Shown: one piece after another, positions 1 to 6,469 of the stretch | Numbering within the stretch: the first letter of the stretch is position 1 | How the letters are laid out: each line of letters begins with the position of its first letter | DNA from: Sedimenticola sp. | GTDB lineage: Bacteria > Pseudomonadota > Gammaproteobacteria > Chromatiales > Chromatiaceae | Length of the DNA: 10,732 nt | Direction of reading: 5' to 3' | Assembly (NCBI GenBank): GCA_026197195.1 | Contig: JAPHUG010000037.1 | Coordinates: 1-10,732, forward strand | Position numbers and translations under genes: made by a program | Notes under the pieces: model-generated | The model's database searches: none | Told to the model about the DNA's origin: nothing | The model's input: the letters and a program-made list of their open reading frames with translations, nothing else

Positions 1-1307
1 GAGGGTTGTCAGCTGCTGAAAGGGCCGCCAAATATGGTGCAAAAACCGCTGTAGTTGAGGCCGGTAAACTGGGAGGTACCTGTGTCAATCTCGGTTGTGT
101 ACCAAAAAAGATCATGTGGTATGGGGCCACCGTGGCCCATATGCTAAATGACGCACCGGCTTACGGTTTTAGCGTTAAGCAGGAGGGTTTTGAATGGGAA
201 AAGCTGGTTTCTCAGCGTAACCAGTATGTGACCAATATCAATGAGTGGTATCACACCTATCTGCAGGACTCGAATATCGATGAGATTCAGGGCTATGCCC
301 GGTTTGTCGATGACCACACCCTGGAGGTGGACGGTGAGCAGTACAGGGCGAATCATATCGTTATCGCCCCCGGCTCCTATCCGGTAGTTCCTGAAATTGA
401 GGGGGCTGACCTGGGTATCACCTCGGATGGCTTTTTTGCACTGAATGAACAGCCCAGACGGGTGGCAGTGGTAGGCAGTGGTTATATCGCGGTGGAACTG
501 GCGGGTATGCTCAATGCGGTGGGAACTGATGTGACGATGTTCCTGCGGGGTGACTATCTGCTGCGAAAATTTGATCCCATGTTACGTGAAAGTCTGATGG
601 AAGAGATGTTGAATGATGGGGTTAACATTATCTCCTCTTCGCAGATCGAGCGTATAGAGCGGGTGGAGGACAACACGCTTACACTAACCTGTTCTGGTGG
701 TCAGGTACAAACGGGTTTTGACCAGTTGATCTGGGCCATCGGGCGACAACCTCTGTCGGCTGATCTTGGTCTTGATAACACGGCGGTTACCCGTGATTCT
801 GCAGGCTATATCAAGGTTGATGAGTTTCAGAATACGGCTGTCTCTGGTGTCTATGCACTGGGTGATGTGACAGATGCGCCCCAGCTGACGCCGGTTGCCA
901 TTGCGGCCGCTCGCAGGCTCTCTGATCGTCTGTTTGGCGGTATGCTGGACAGACGACTCGACTACAGCCTAGTTCCCAGTGTGGTCTTCTCTCATCCACC
1001 GATCGCCACGGTGGGCTTAACTGAAGATGAGGCGCGGGCCACCCATGGCGAGGCGGTCAAGGTCTATCAGTCACGCTTCACTCCGATGTATCACGCCTTT
1101 ACCGCACATCAAACCAAGGTGGCGATGAAGCTGGTGTGTGTTGGGGCGCAGGAGAAGATCGTGGGTTGCCACATTATCGGTTTTGGTGCCGATGAGATGT
1201 TGCAGGGTTTTGCGGTGGCTATCCGTATGGGGGCAACGAAGAAGGATTTTGATGACACGATCGCGATCCATCCGACCGGTTCGGAAGAGCTGGTCACCAT
1301 GCGTTGA
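1..1307 (+). CDS. gor: Glutathione-disulfide reductase, 5' truncated by the window edge
   Basis: Class I flavin disulfide reductase that reduces glutathione disulfide with NADPH in the cytoplasm. The reading frame is open to the left edge. The first codons read G-L-S-A-A-E-R-A-A, the second half of the N-terminal FAD-binding GxGxxG region, so the TTG at 6 is not the start and roughly 15-20 residues are missing. Counting from that TTG, the redox disulfide [10 protein letters not shown] has Cys26 and Cys31. The NADPH motif GSGYIAVE is at 157-164, followed by Arg181 and Arg187 in the positions that give NADPH preference in E. coli Gor. The second FAD motif ALGDV is at 284-288. The C-terminal HPTGSEE carries the catalytic His422-Glu427 pair and the protein ends in VTMR, as E. 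coli Gor does. These features favour Gor over trypanothione, mercuric or lipoamide reductases. It converges on rsgA with 15 bases between the stops. Identification is firm; the upstream context is unseen. Confidence 0.95.
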   Translation, partial: GLSAAERAAKYGAKTAVVEAGKLGGTCVNLGCVPKKIMWYGATVAHMLNDAPAYGFSVKQEGFEWEKLVSQRNQYVTNINEWYHTYLQDSNIDEIQGYARFVDDHTLEVDGEQYRANHIVIAPGSYPVVPEIEGADLGITSDGFFALNEQPRRVAVVGSGYIAVELAGMLNAVGTDVTMFLRGDYLLRKFDPMLRESLMEEMLNDGVNIISSSQIERIERVEDNTLTLTCSGGQVQTGFDQLIWAIGRQPLSADLGLDNTAVTRDSAGYIKVDEFQNTAVSGVYALGDVTDAPQLTPVAIAAARRLSDRLFGGMLDRRLDYSLVPSVVFSHPPIATVGLTEDEARATHGEAVKVYQSRFTPMYHAFTAHQTKVAMKLVCVGAQEKIVGCHIIGFGADEMLQGFAVAIRMGATKKDFDDTIAIHPTGSEELVTMR

Positions 1308-1322
1308 ACCGAACTGGTACAG

Positions 1323-2330
1323 CTAATGGCCTGAGCTTAAACCTTGAACCATATGCAAGAAGTTGGTGAGTCGTTGAGGATGGATCTTTCCCTCCTTAAC
1401 GGCTTCCTTCAGTGCGCAACCCGGTTCCTTCAGATGACTGCAGTTACTGAACTTGCAGTGACCCAGGTAGGCGCCAAACTCGACAAAGCCCTGTCCCACC
1501 GTCTCAGCTGACAAATCCCCTAGCCGGAAACTGCGCACACCAGGTGAATCGATCAGGTGTCCACCCGAGGGGAGATCATAGAGGGTGGTGGCTGAAGTGG
1601 TATGGCAACCCAGACCGGAGGCCTCAGAGAGACGGCCGATCTGTATCTCGATATCGGGTAACAGGGCCATGATCAGGGACGATTTTCCTACACCGGATTG
1701 GCCGACCAGAATACTGGTCTGATGATTCAGTCGTTCGATCAGCGGATCCAGGCCGTGCTCAAATTTGGCACTGATCTTTATCACCGGGTAGCCAATGGAT
1801 TGGTAGTGACCGAACTGTTGCTCGAATACTTCGAGTGCGTTGGCATCCATCAGGTCCCGCTTGTTCAAGGCAATAAGGGTGCTGACACCAATCTGTTCCG
1901 CAGCGACCAGATACTGATCCACCAGGTACTGGCTGGGTGCCGGTTCAGGTGCGAGTACAATAACGATCTGAGAAATGTTGGCCGCCAGTGCCCGTGCTTC
2001 GCCGCTGAAGTTTGGCCGGATGAGGGCGGTGTCCCGTGGCATGACCGCCGTTACGACCCCCTGACCATCATCGGTGGATTGCCATACCACGCGATCCCCA
2101 CAGACGACCTGTCCAATGTTTTGTCGTGACAGGCAGTGGGTATAGTGTGCGGTATCATCAGCCACAACCAGATTTTGGCCATGCCGGGTAATGACCCGGC
2201 CCTGGCGAGGGGTCTCTCCGGCTGATGTTTCAAGCGCCTGGCTTGCATGTTGATCGAGTTTTTTTCTCCGCCGTTCCTGTATCGCGTTGATACGTTCCCG
2301 TTGTCGATCGGTCAGTCTGCGTTTAGCCAT
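1323..2330 (-). CDS. rsgA: Ribosome small subunit biogenesis GTPase RsgA
   Basis: Circularly permuted GTPase that acts late in 30S subunit maturation and binds near the decoding site. 335 residues, close to the usual length. A very basic N-terminal tail (about 1-30) precedes an OB-fold region (about 42-105). The GTPase motifs come in permuted order: G4 NKRD (156-159), G1 GQSGVGKSS (210-218), the G2 region GCHTTS (241-246) and G3 DSPG (261-264). A C-terminal zinc finger supplies Cys292, Cys297, His299 and Cys305. The start is ATG with no clear Shine-Dalgarno sequence. It lies 18 bases after the stop of the cytochrome gene, so translation may depend on ribosomes arriving from upstream. It is the last gene of a minus-strand unit M48 protease-cytochrome-rsgA. 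In E. coli rsgA sits directly divergent from orn; here the two extra genes lie between them. Confidence 0.96.
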   Translation of the reverse strand: MAKRRLTDRQRERINAIQERRRKKLDQHASQALETSAGETPRQGRVITRHGQNLVVADDTAHYTHCLSRQNIGQVVCGDRVVWQSTDDGQGVVTAVMPRDTALIRPNFSGEARALAANISQIVIVLAPEPAPSQYLVDQYLVAAEQIGVSTLIALNKRDLMDANALEVFEQQFGHYQSIGYPVIKISAKFEHGLDPLIERLNHQTSILVGQSGVGKSSLIMALLPDIEIQIGRLSEASGLGCHTTSATTLYDLPSGGHLIDSPGVRSFRLGDLSAETVGQGFVEFGAYLGHCKFSNCSHLKEPGCALKEAVKEGKIHPQRLTNFLHMVQGLSSGH

Positions 2331-2348
2331 GCGGTCAGTGTGGGCTCG

Positions 2349-2636
2349 TTATTTCTTGAACTTGTAGAATTCAATGTTCAGGTGTTCAGCCGTGTTCTCT
2401 ACATCTTCGTCAAACCAGTTCAGGTTGAGCGCCAACTGACAGCGTTGTACCTGGGCGGTGAGACCTTTTCGGCTGGTGACGCGTCGGTCGCTGCGGGTAT
2501 AGAGTTCACTGCCGTGGCAGGAGGTGCAGTTCTCTGTCAGTTGCTGTTTTCCCGCTTCAATATCATAGGCATGGGCCTGGGTGGTTGAGAGTACCATCAG
2601 GCTGATCAAGCCGTATTTTAGATGAAAGGCATTCAT
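2349..2636 (-). CDS. Small secreted c-type cytochrome, single heme, no Met ligand visible
   Basis: 95-residue monoheme cytochrome c predicted to be exported to the periplasm. Residues 1-23 form a Sec signal peptide: a short basic start, a hydrophobic core around GLISLMVL, and an AHA cleavage site before Tyr24. The heme-attachment motif CTSCH is at 37-41, with His41 the proximal ligand. The rest is rich in charged residues and ends in an aromatic tail (EFYKFKK). No methionine follows the heme motif, so the usual distal ligand of class I cytochromes is absent; Cys66 and His85 are the only obvious candidates. The start ATG overlaps the TGA of the upstream protease gene (ATGA). A good Shine-Dalgarno GGAGAAG lies at 2644-2650, seven bases upstream. 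Redox partner and role are unknown to me; similar tiny cytochromes occur in other gammaproteobacteria, as far as I recall. The cytochrome c call is strong, the function is open. Confidence 0.88.
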   Translation of the reverse strand: MNAFHLKYGLISLMVLSTTQAHAYDIEAGKQQLTENCTSCHGSELYTRSDRRVTSRKGLTAQVQRCQLALNLNWFDEDVENTAEHLNIEFYKFKK

Positions 2637-3907
2637 GCTGTAGCTTCTCCATGGGTGGAAACAGACCCGATTTTAGTGGTCAGATGGGCAACACGTACCG
2701 GCGCCGGTGGATGACTGTCATGAAAGGCTGAATAGAGCGAATCCGGTGTCAGGGTGTTGGCATTTTCTCTGTAGAGTTTGACCAGCGCAGAGATCATCGG
2801 TTCAGCGCCTGACTGCTGTACAGCAAAATCATCTGCCTCAAATTCATGCTTTCTCGACAGGATGGCCATGACTGGCTGCAGGAACTGGGTAAATACCGGC
2901 AGTACCAGCATGAACAGGAGAAGTGCCAGCGCATCGGTCTGCTCAGTGACACCTAAGGCCTGATAAAACCAGGCCTGACCGGCCAACCAGCCCAGTAGGG
3001 CAAAGCCCGCCAGGGTCATAAAAGTTGAAAGGATCAGGTGTTTCAAAATATGCCGGCGTTTGAAATGTCCCAATTCATGGGCGAGTACGGCTTCCATCTC
3101 ATTGCCATCCAGACTCTCTGCGAGTGTGTCATAAAAGACAATCCGCTTGTTTTTTCCAAAGCCGGTAAAATAGGCATTGCCGTGGCCGGATCGTTTTGAT
3201 CCATCCATGATGAATATCCCTTTACTGGTGAATCCACAGCGAGTCAGCAGTCCCTGTATCCGCTGTTTCAAGGGGCCCTCTTCAAGCGGGGTAAACTTGT
3301 TAAAGAGCGGGGCGATGAGGGTGGGGTAGATCCACATCATTAACAGCATGAAGCCCATCCAGACAGCCCAGGCGTAGAGCCACCAGTTCTCACCCGCCTG
3401 CTCCATCAGCCACAGAATGACCCAAAGCAGTGGTGTACCAATAACGACGGCAAGTAGCAGCTGTAACAGCATATCTTTAATGTACTGAGCAGCTGTGGTC
3501 CTGTTAAAGCCGAAGCGTTCTTCCAGTACGAAGGTACTCCAGATCCCCAGAGGCAGTGCAATGACACCAGAGATCATTGATAGCGAGAATATCAATCCAA
3601 TCCCTTGCCAGATGGGGGGCAGGCTGAGTTGTTGCCACTGTTGCTGGAGTAGCTCTATTCCACCACCCAGCGTCCAGAGCAGGAGTAGCACGGTGCCAAT
3701 CAGAAGATCAATCCGTCCAACTGTGAGCTTGGCCAGGGTGTAATCTGCAGCCTTTTGGTGCTCATCCAGTGTGACTTTGTCGGCAAAGGCAGCGGGAACA
3801 GCCTGGCGATTGTTTGCAACATGGGTTTGCTGTCGCCACATCAGCCAGAGCTGTGTAATAACACCCGCTGTTACGGTTAGAAGAAAGAGTTCGGTAAATA
3901 GATGCAT
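2633..3907 (-). CDS. M48A (Ste24/CAAX protease 1-type) integral membrane zinc metallopeptidase
   Basis: 424-residue polytopic membrane protease of peptidase family M48, subfamily Ste24/ZMPSTE24. Several hydrophobic segments are visible: about 3-23, 66-86, 103-126, 147-168, 176-203, 290-315 and 327-348. The zinc site is HELGH at 277-281 (His277, Glu278, His281), with the third ligand Glu355 in EFEADDFA. The family-typical GSKRSGHGNAYFTGFG-like segment lies at 236-251 and a C-terminal SHPPAPVR at 398-405. This arrangement separates it from the shorter HtpX proteases. Bacteria have no prenylated CAAX substrates, so a role in membrane protein quality control or removal of small membrane or signal peptides is inference. 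The ATG start has no evident Shine-Dalgarno sequence and no upstream in-frame alternative. It is the first gene of the unit with the cytochrome (4-base overlap) and rsgA, and is divergent from orn. Confidence 0.92.
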   Translation of the reverse strand: MHLFTELFLLTVTAGVITQLWLMWRQQTHVANNRQAVPAAFADKVTLDEHQKAADYTLAKLTVGRIDLLIGTVLLLLWTLGGGIELLQQQWQQLSLPPIWQGIGLIFSLSMISGVIALPLGIWSTFVLEERFGFNRTTAAQYIKDMLLQLLLAVVIGTPLLWVILWLMEQAGENWWLYAWAVWMGFMLLMMWIYPTLIAPLFNKFTPLEEGPLKQRIQGLLTRCGFTSKGIFIMDGSKRSGHGNAYFTGFGKNKRIVFYDTLAESLDGNEMEAVLAHELGHFKRRHILKHLILSTFMTLAGFALLGWLAGQAWFYQALGVTEQTDALALLLFMLVLPVFTQFLQPVMAILSRKHEFEADDFAVQQSGAEPMISALVKLYRENANTLTPDSLYSAFHDSHPPAPVRVAHLTTKIGSVSTHGEATA

Positions 3908-3919
3908 GGTTACAGGATA

Positions 3920-3946
3920 CAGACATCGAAACGCTTCTGCTAGAAT
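3920..3946 (+). promoter_or_regulatory. Possible sigma-70 promoter for orn
   Basis: In the 79-base gap between the divergent M48 protease and orn, TAGAAT (3941-3946, five of six to consensus) is a good -10 candidate. The only matching -35 is CAGACA (3920-3925, four of six) with a short 15-base spacer. Its position, about 40 bases before the orn start, is sensible. Judged by eye only. Confidence 0.35.
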
Positions 3947-3973
3947 GCACTGCGTTTAACAAGCTTCCATAAC

Positions 3974-3978
3974 GGGAG
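3974..3978 (+). promoter_or_regulatory. Shine-Dalgarno that sets the GTG start of orn
   Basis: GGGAG sits eight bases before the GTG at 3987. No ATG in frame offers a better start: the next one is codon 14, inside the conserved DLEMTG active-site motif, so GTG is almost certainly used. Confidence 0.7.
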
Positions 3979-3986
3979 TAGAGACG

Positions 3987-4556
3987 GTGCAGGATTCAAC
4001 CAATTTAATCTGGATAGACCTTGAGATGACCGGGTTGGATACCCAGAATGACCGTATCATCGAGATTGCCACGATCGTAACGGATGTGCATTTAAAAATC
4101 CTTGCAGAAGGGCCGGTTATTGCCATTCATCAGCCGGATGAGGTGATGGCTGCCATGGATGAGTGGAATACCAATCAACATGCCAAATCCGGTCTGACGG
4201 AGCGCGTGCGGACCAGTCCGTTTAGTGAGCAGGATGCTGAGCAGCAGACTCTGGCCTTTTTGTCACAGTATGTACCGAAAGGGGCCTCACCCATCTGTGG
4301 AAACAGCATTTGCCAGGATCGGCGTTTTCTCGCACGTTCGATGCCCGAACTGGAAGATTATTTTCACTATCGGAATCTGGATGTCAGTACCCTTAAGGAG
4401 TTGATGAATCGCTGGGCTCCTTCGCTATCCGGTGGTCTTGTCAAACAGGGTAAGCATTTGGCGATGGACGACATCAAAGACTCTATCATCGAACTGCAGT
4501 ACTACAGAACGCACTTTTTGAAGATCCCTGAAGCGAGTGGCCAAACGGAAAAATAA
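3987..4556 (+). CDS. orn: Oligoribonuclease, DEDDh 3'-5' exonuclease
   Basis: Degrades the shortest RNA fragments, chiefly dinucleotides, to mononucleotides, including pGpG from cyclic di-GMP breakdown; cytoplasmic homodimer. 189 residues with GTG start, the usual length. All five DEDDh residues are present: Asp11 and Glu13 in WIDLEMTGL, Asp111 in [12 protein letters not shown], His157 and Asp162 in [10 protein letters not shown]. Spacing matches E. coli Orn (D12, E14, D112, H158, D163) with one residue less at the N-terminus. Start choice rests on a GGGAG Shine-Dalgarno eight bases upstream. It diverges from the M48 protease and converges on the SprA-family gene, leaving only 13 bases between the stops. 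No intrinsic terminator is visible there, so the two transcripts probably overlap at their 3' ends. Confidence 0.97.
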   Translation: MQDSTNLIWIDLEMTGLDTQNDRIIEIATIVTDVHLKILAEGPVIAIHQPDEVMAAMDEWNTNQHAKSGLTERVRTSPFSEQDAEQQTLAFLSQYVPKGASPICGNSICQDRRFLARSMPELEDYFHYRNLDVSTLKELMNRWAPSLSGGLVKQGKHLAMDDIKDSIIELQYYRTHFLKIPEASGQTEK

Positions 4557-4569
4557 CGTTGAATAACGA

Positions 4570-5193
4570 CTAGATGTAAGTATCTATCTGTTCTTGCGGT
4601 GTGGTGTCGGATAGCGCGCCGCTACGAGCCAGGCGGTCATTCAGTTGGCTGCTGTCTTGAGCCTCTTTCCCATTGGCCTGTATGGTTTCAGCCATTTGAT
4701 CCTTTTTTTCGGTTATTTGTTGTTCTAAGATTTCGGCGCGCGCCTCAAGGGCCATGCTGCTGGCTTGGGAGGCCACTTTACGATCCTGCGAGGAGGGGTT
4801 GGCGGGTGCCAGTGCAGCGCGTCGGATGGTTTCCGCTTTCTGCTCGGTGGCTTTGGGATCTCCTGGAATGGTGCTGGTATCAATCTTGACGTCGCCGCCT
4901 ACAGCATAGAGCTGGCCGTCAGGCCCACGCTGATATTCAAGATTCACCCCGCTGGTTGCATAACGTCCCGCCACGGATAGATGCGCCTGTTCATGGGCGC
5001 GCACTTCTCGGTCTCTGGCCTGCAGCGACCTGAGTTCACGGGACTCCTTGCTGTTGCTCTCTTTGAGCGCCTCTTTTTTTTCAGTGGCAGTAATCGCGGG
5101 TCTTTCACGTTCACTCTGAGGGTCTTCTTGGGTGGAAGAGCCCGTTGATTGAGGCAGTGGGGAGTAGGTGGTTGTGCTAAAGCTGATTTCCAT
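4570..5193 (-). CDS. SprA-related family putative metalloprotease (HEQAH motif)
   Basis: 207-residue protein that I recognise as the SprA-related family, often labelled putative metalloprotease; its biological role is not known to me. Residues 1-50 are low-complexity, rich in Ser, Thr, Glu and Lys. The conserved core begins at about 53: LQARDREVRAHEQAHL carries an HEXXH-type zinc motif (HEQAH, 67-71). Next come EYQRGPDGQLYAVGGDVKID (86-105), a GDPKAT segment (111-116) and AALAPANPSSQD (126-137). About 140-175 is helical and probably coiled coil; the tail is polar. No signal peptide or membrane segment is visible, so it looks cytosolic or exported by a non-Sec route. The third zinc ligand is not identifiable. 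A GGAGGT lies at 5208-5213, but 14 bases from the ATG, which is long; no alternative start fits the frame before a stop at 5215-5217. Monocistronic, between orn and queG. Confidence 0.8.
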   Translation of the reverse strand: MEISFSTTTYSPLPQSTGSSTQEDPQSERERPAITATEKKEALKESNSKESRELRSLQARDREVRAHEQAHLSVAGRYATSGVNLEYQRGPDGQLYAVGGDVKIDTSTIPGDPKATEQKAETIRRAALAPANPSSQDRKVASQASSMALEARAEILEQQITEKKDQMAETIQANGKEAQDSSQLNDRLARSGALSDTTPQEQIDTYI

Positions 5194-5242
5194 TTTTACA
5201 GAACCCGACCTCCATTAATCGATGATGGCTGTGTTTATAGAC

Positions 5243-5270
5243 TTAATAGTAGACCATAATTCACAGTAAA
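5243..5270 (-). promoter_or_regulatory. Possible promoter for the SprA-family gene
   Basis: On the minus strand TTTACT (5265-5270) and TATTAA (5243-5248) are 16 bases apart, each four of six to the sigma-70 consensus. A second -10 candidate, TATAAA, is at 5234-5239 but has no good -35. The 104-base gap between this gene and the queG stop has nothing else I can name. Confidence 0.3.
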
Positions 5271-5297
5271 CAAGTGGGGGAATTAGTCGCCGGTCTG

Positions 5298-6359
5298 TTA
5301 GGCGGTGTGTTGAGTGAGCGCCCAATTTACATGTTCCCGAACCATCTCAGAGGCGTGCTGTTGATGACGTTGCAGCGCCTTGATGGTGTTGGCGGAGGTG
5401 GGGGCGTTGCCTAAAGCAACGGCGATATTGCGCAGCCAACGCTCGTGCCCCATGCGACGTATAGGTGAACCCTCAAACCGTTTCAGGAAGGTGCTCTCGT
5501 CCCAGCTGAACAGGTCACAGAGGCGGGCCGTGTCCAGACCATGACGGGGCAGAAATTCATCCCCATCTGCTGCAGTTGCAAAGCGATTCCAGGGGCAGAC
5601 CATCAGGCAGTCGTCACAGCCGAAAATACGGTTTCCCATCAGAGGGCGCAAGGGCTCTGGTATGGAGCCATCAAGTTCAATCGTCAGATAGGAGATGCAG
5701 CGCCGGGCGTCCACCTTGTAGGGGGCTATGATGGCTTGTGTTGGACAGATGTCAATACAGTCCGTACAGCGACCGCAATGGTCGGATTCGGCCTGGTCAG
5801 TGGGTAAAGGCAGCGTGGTATAGAGTTCACCGAGAAAAAACCAGGAACCTGCCTTGCGGTTGACGATATTGCTGTGCTTTCCGGTCCAGCCCAGGCCGGC
5901 CTTTTCTGCCAGGGCGCGTTCAAGCACAGGCGCGGAATCGACAAACGCCCGATAACCAAATTCGCCTACCGCTTGTTCAATCCGCTTGGCCAGTTTCTGC
6001 AGTCGGTTACGCATCAGTTTGTGATAATCACGCCCCAGTGCATAGCGGGAGATAAAGGCCAACTCCGGGTTGTTGAGTACCTCATCGGCCAGATCATCCG
6101 CTGGTAGATAGTCCATGCGAACAGAAATGATACGCAGGGTGCCAGGTACCAACTCTTCAGGGCGGGATCTTTTATAACCATGTTGAGACATGTAGTTCAT
6201 GGTGCCATGCATGCCCTGGTCCAACCACTCATGCAGGTGTTGCTCAGCGAGTGTCAGGTCTGTGTCTGCTATACCGACTTGCTGAAAACCCAATTCCGTT
6301 CCCCATTCCCTTATCTGATGGGCCAGCGCTTGATAATCTGTGGCAGAATTGGCATTCAT
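5298..6359 (-). CDS. queG: Epoxyqueuosine reductase QueG
   Basis: Catalyses the last step of queuosine synthesis, reducing epoxyqueuosine in tRNA anticodons with a cobalamin cofactor and two [4Fe-4S] clusters. 353 residues from ATG 6359. Visible: ISRYALGRDYHKLMRNRL (103-120), the putative catalytic Asp141 in VDSAPVLER, and LGWTGKHSNI (156-165). Eight cluster cysteines are present: 195, 198, 201 and 205 in CGRCTDCIDICP, Cys221 in ARRCISYL, and 248, 251 and 255 in CDDCLMVCPWN. A C-terminal HEAT-like helical part includes RWLRNIAVALGNAP (307-320). It lacks the last roughly 30 residues of E. coli QueG. The frame stays open upstream to a TTG at 6416, but I prefer ATG 6359 because conserved sequence begins about 12 residues after it and the extension resembles nothing in the family. 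Neither start has a clear Shine-Dalgarno. Divergent from nnr, as in E. coli. Confidence 0.96.
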   Translation of the reverse strand: MNANSATDYQALAHQIREWGTELGFQQVGIADTDLTLAEQHLHEWLDQGMHGTMNYMSQHGYKRSRPEELVPGTLRIISVRMDYLPADDLADEVLNNPELAFISRYALGRDYHKLMRNRLQKLAKRIEQAVGEFGYRAFVDSAPVLERALAEKAGLGWTGKHSNIVNRKAGSWFFLGELYTTLPLPTDQAESDHCGRCTDCIDICPTQAIIAPYKVDARRCISYLTIELDGSIPEPLRPLMGNRIFGCDDCLMVCPWNRFATAADGDEFLPRHGLDTARLCDLFSWDESTFLKRFEGSPIRRMGHERWLRNIAVALGNAPTSANTIKALQRHQQHASEMVREHVNWALTQHTA

Positions 6360-6409
6360 GATGGGCAGCGATATTAGCTTAAACCACGCTAGAATAGCAC
6401 GGTATGAGT

Positions 6410-6439
6410 GGGACAAGACCGGTCAAATGACCCTACAAT
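6410..6439 (+). promoter_or_regulatory. Possible sigma-70 promoter for the nnr-tsaE run
   Basis: TACAAT (6434-6439, five of six) is a fair -10 and GGGACA (6410-6415, four of six) a fair -35, with an 18-base spacer. Expected transcription start is near 6446, about 25 bases before the nnr ATG. An inverted repeat fills the spacer next to the -10. Judged by eye. Confidence 0.38.
6421..6432. repeat. Inverted repeat GGTCA-AA-TGACC, operator-like
   Basis: Five-base arms with a two-base centre, overlapping the 8-base palindrome GACCGGTC at 6417-6424. It lies in the queG/nnr divergent gap, between the candidate -35 and -10 of nnr, where a bound repressor could block transcription. Such short repeats also arise by chance. 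Confidence 0.4.
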
Positions 6440-6469
6440 TACCAGGAATGATACGGGACCCAATTTAAA

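Noticed and set aside
1698..2129. 143-codon plus-strand open frame inside rsgA
   Set aside because: It is antisense to the GTPase domain of rsgA, where every motif is intact; no family resemblance or ribosome-binding site supports it.
4557..5297. tRNA-Gly genes, as found between orn and queG in E. coli
   Set aside because: The 13-base and 104-base gaps here are too short or contain no cloverleaf or TTCRANY-like T-loop; the space is filled by the SprA-family gene.
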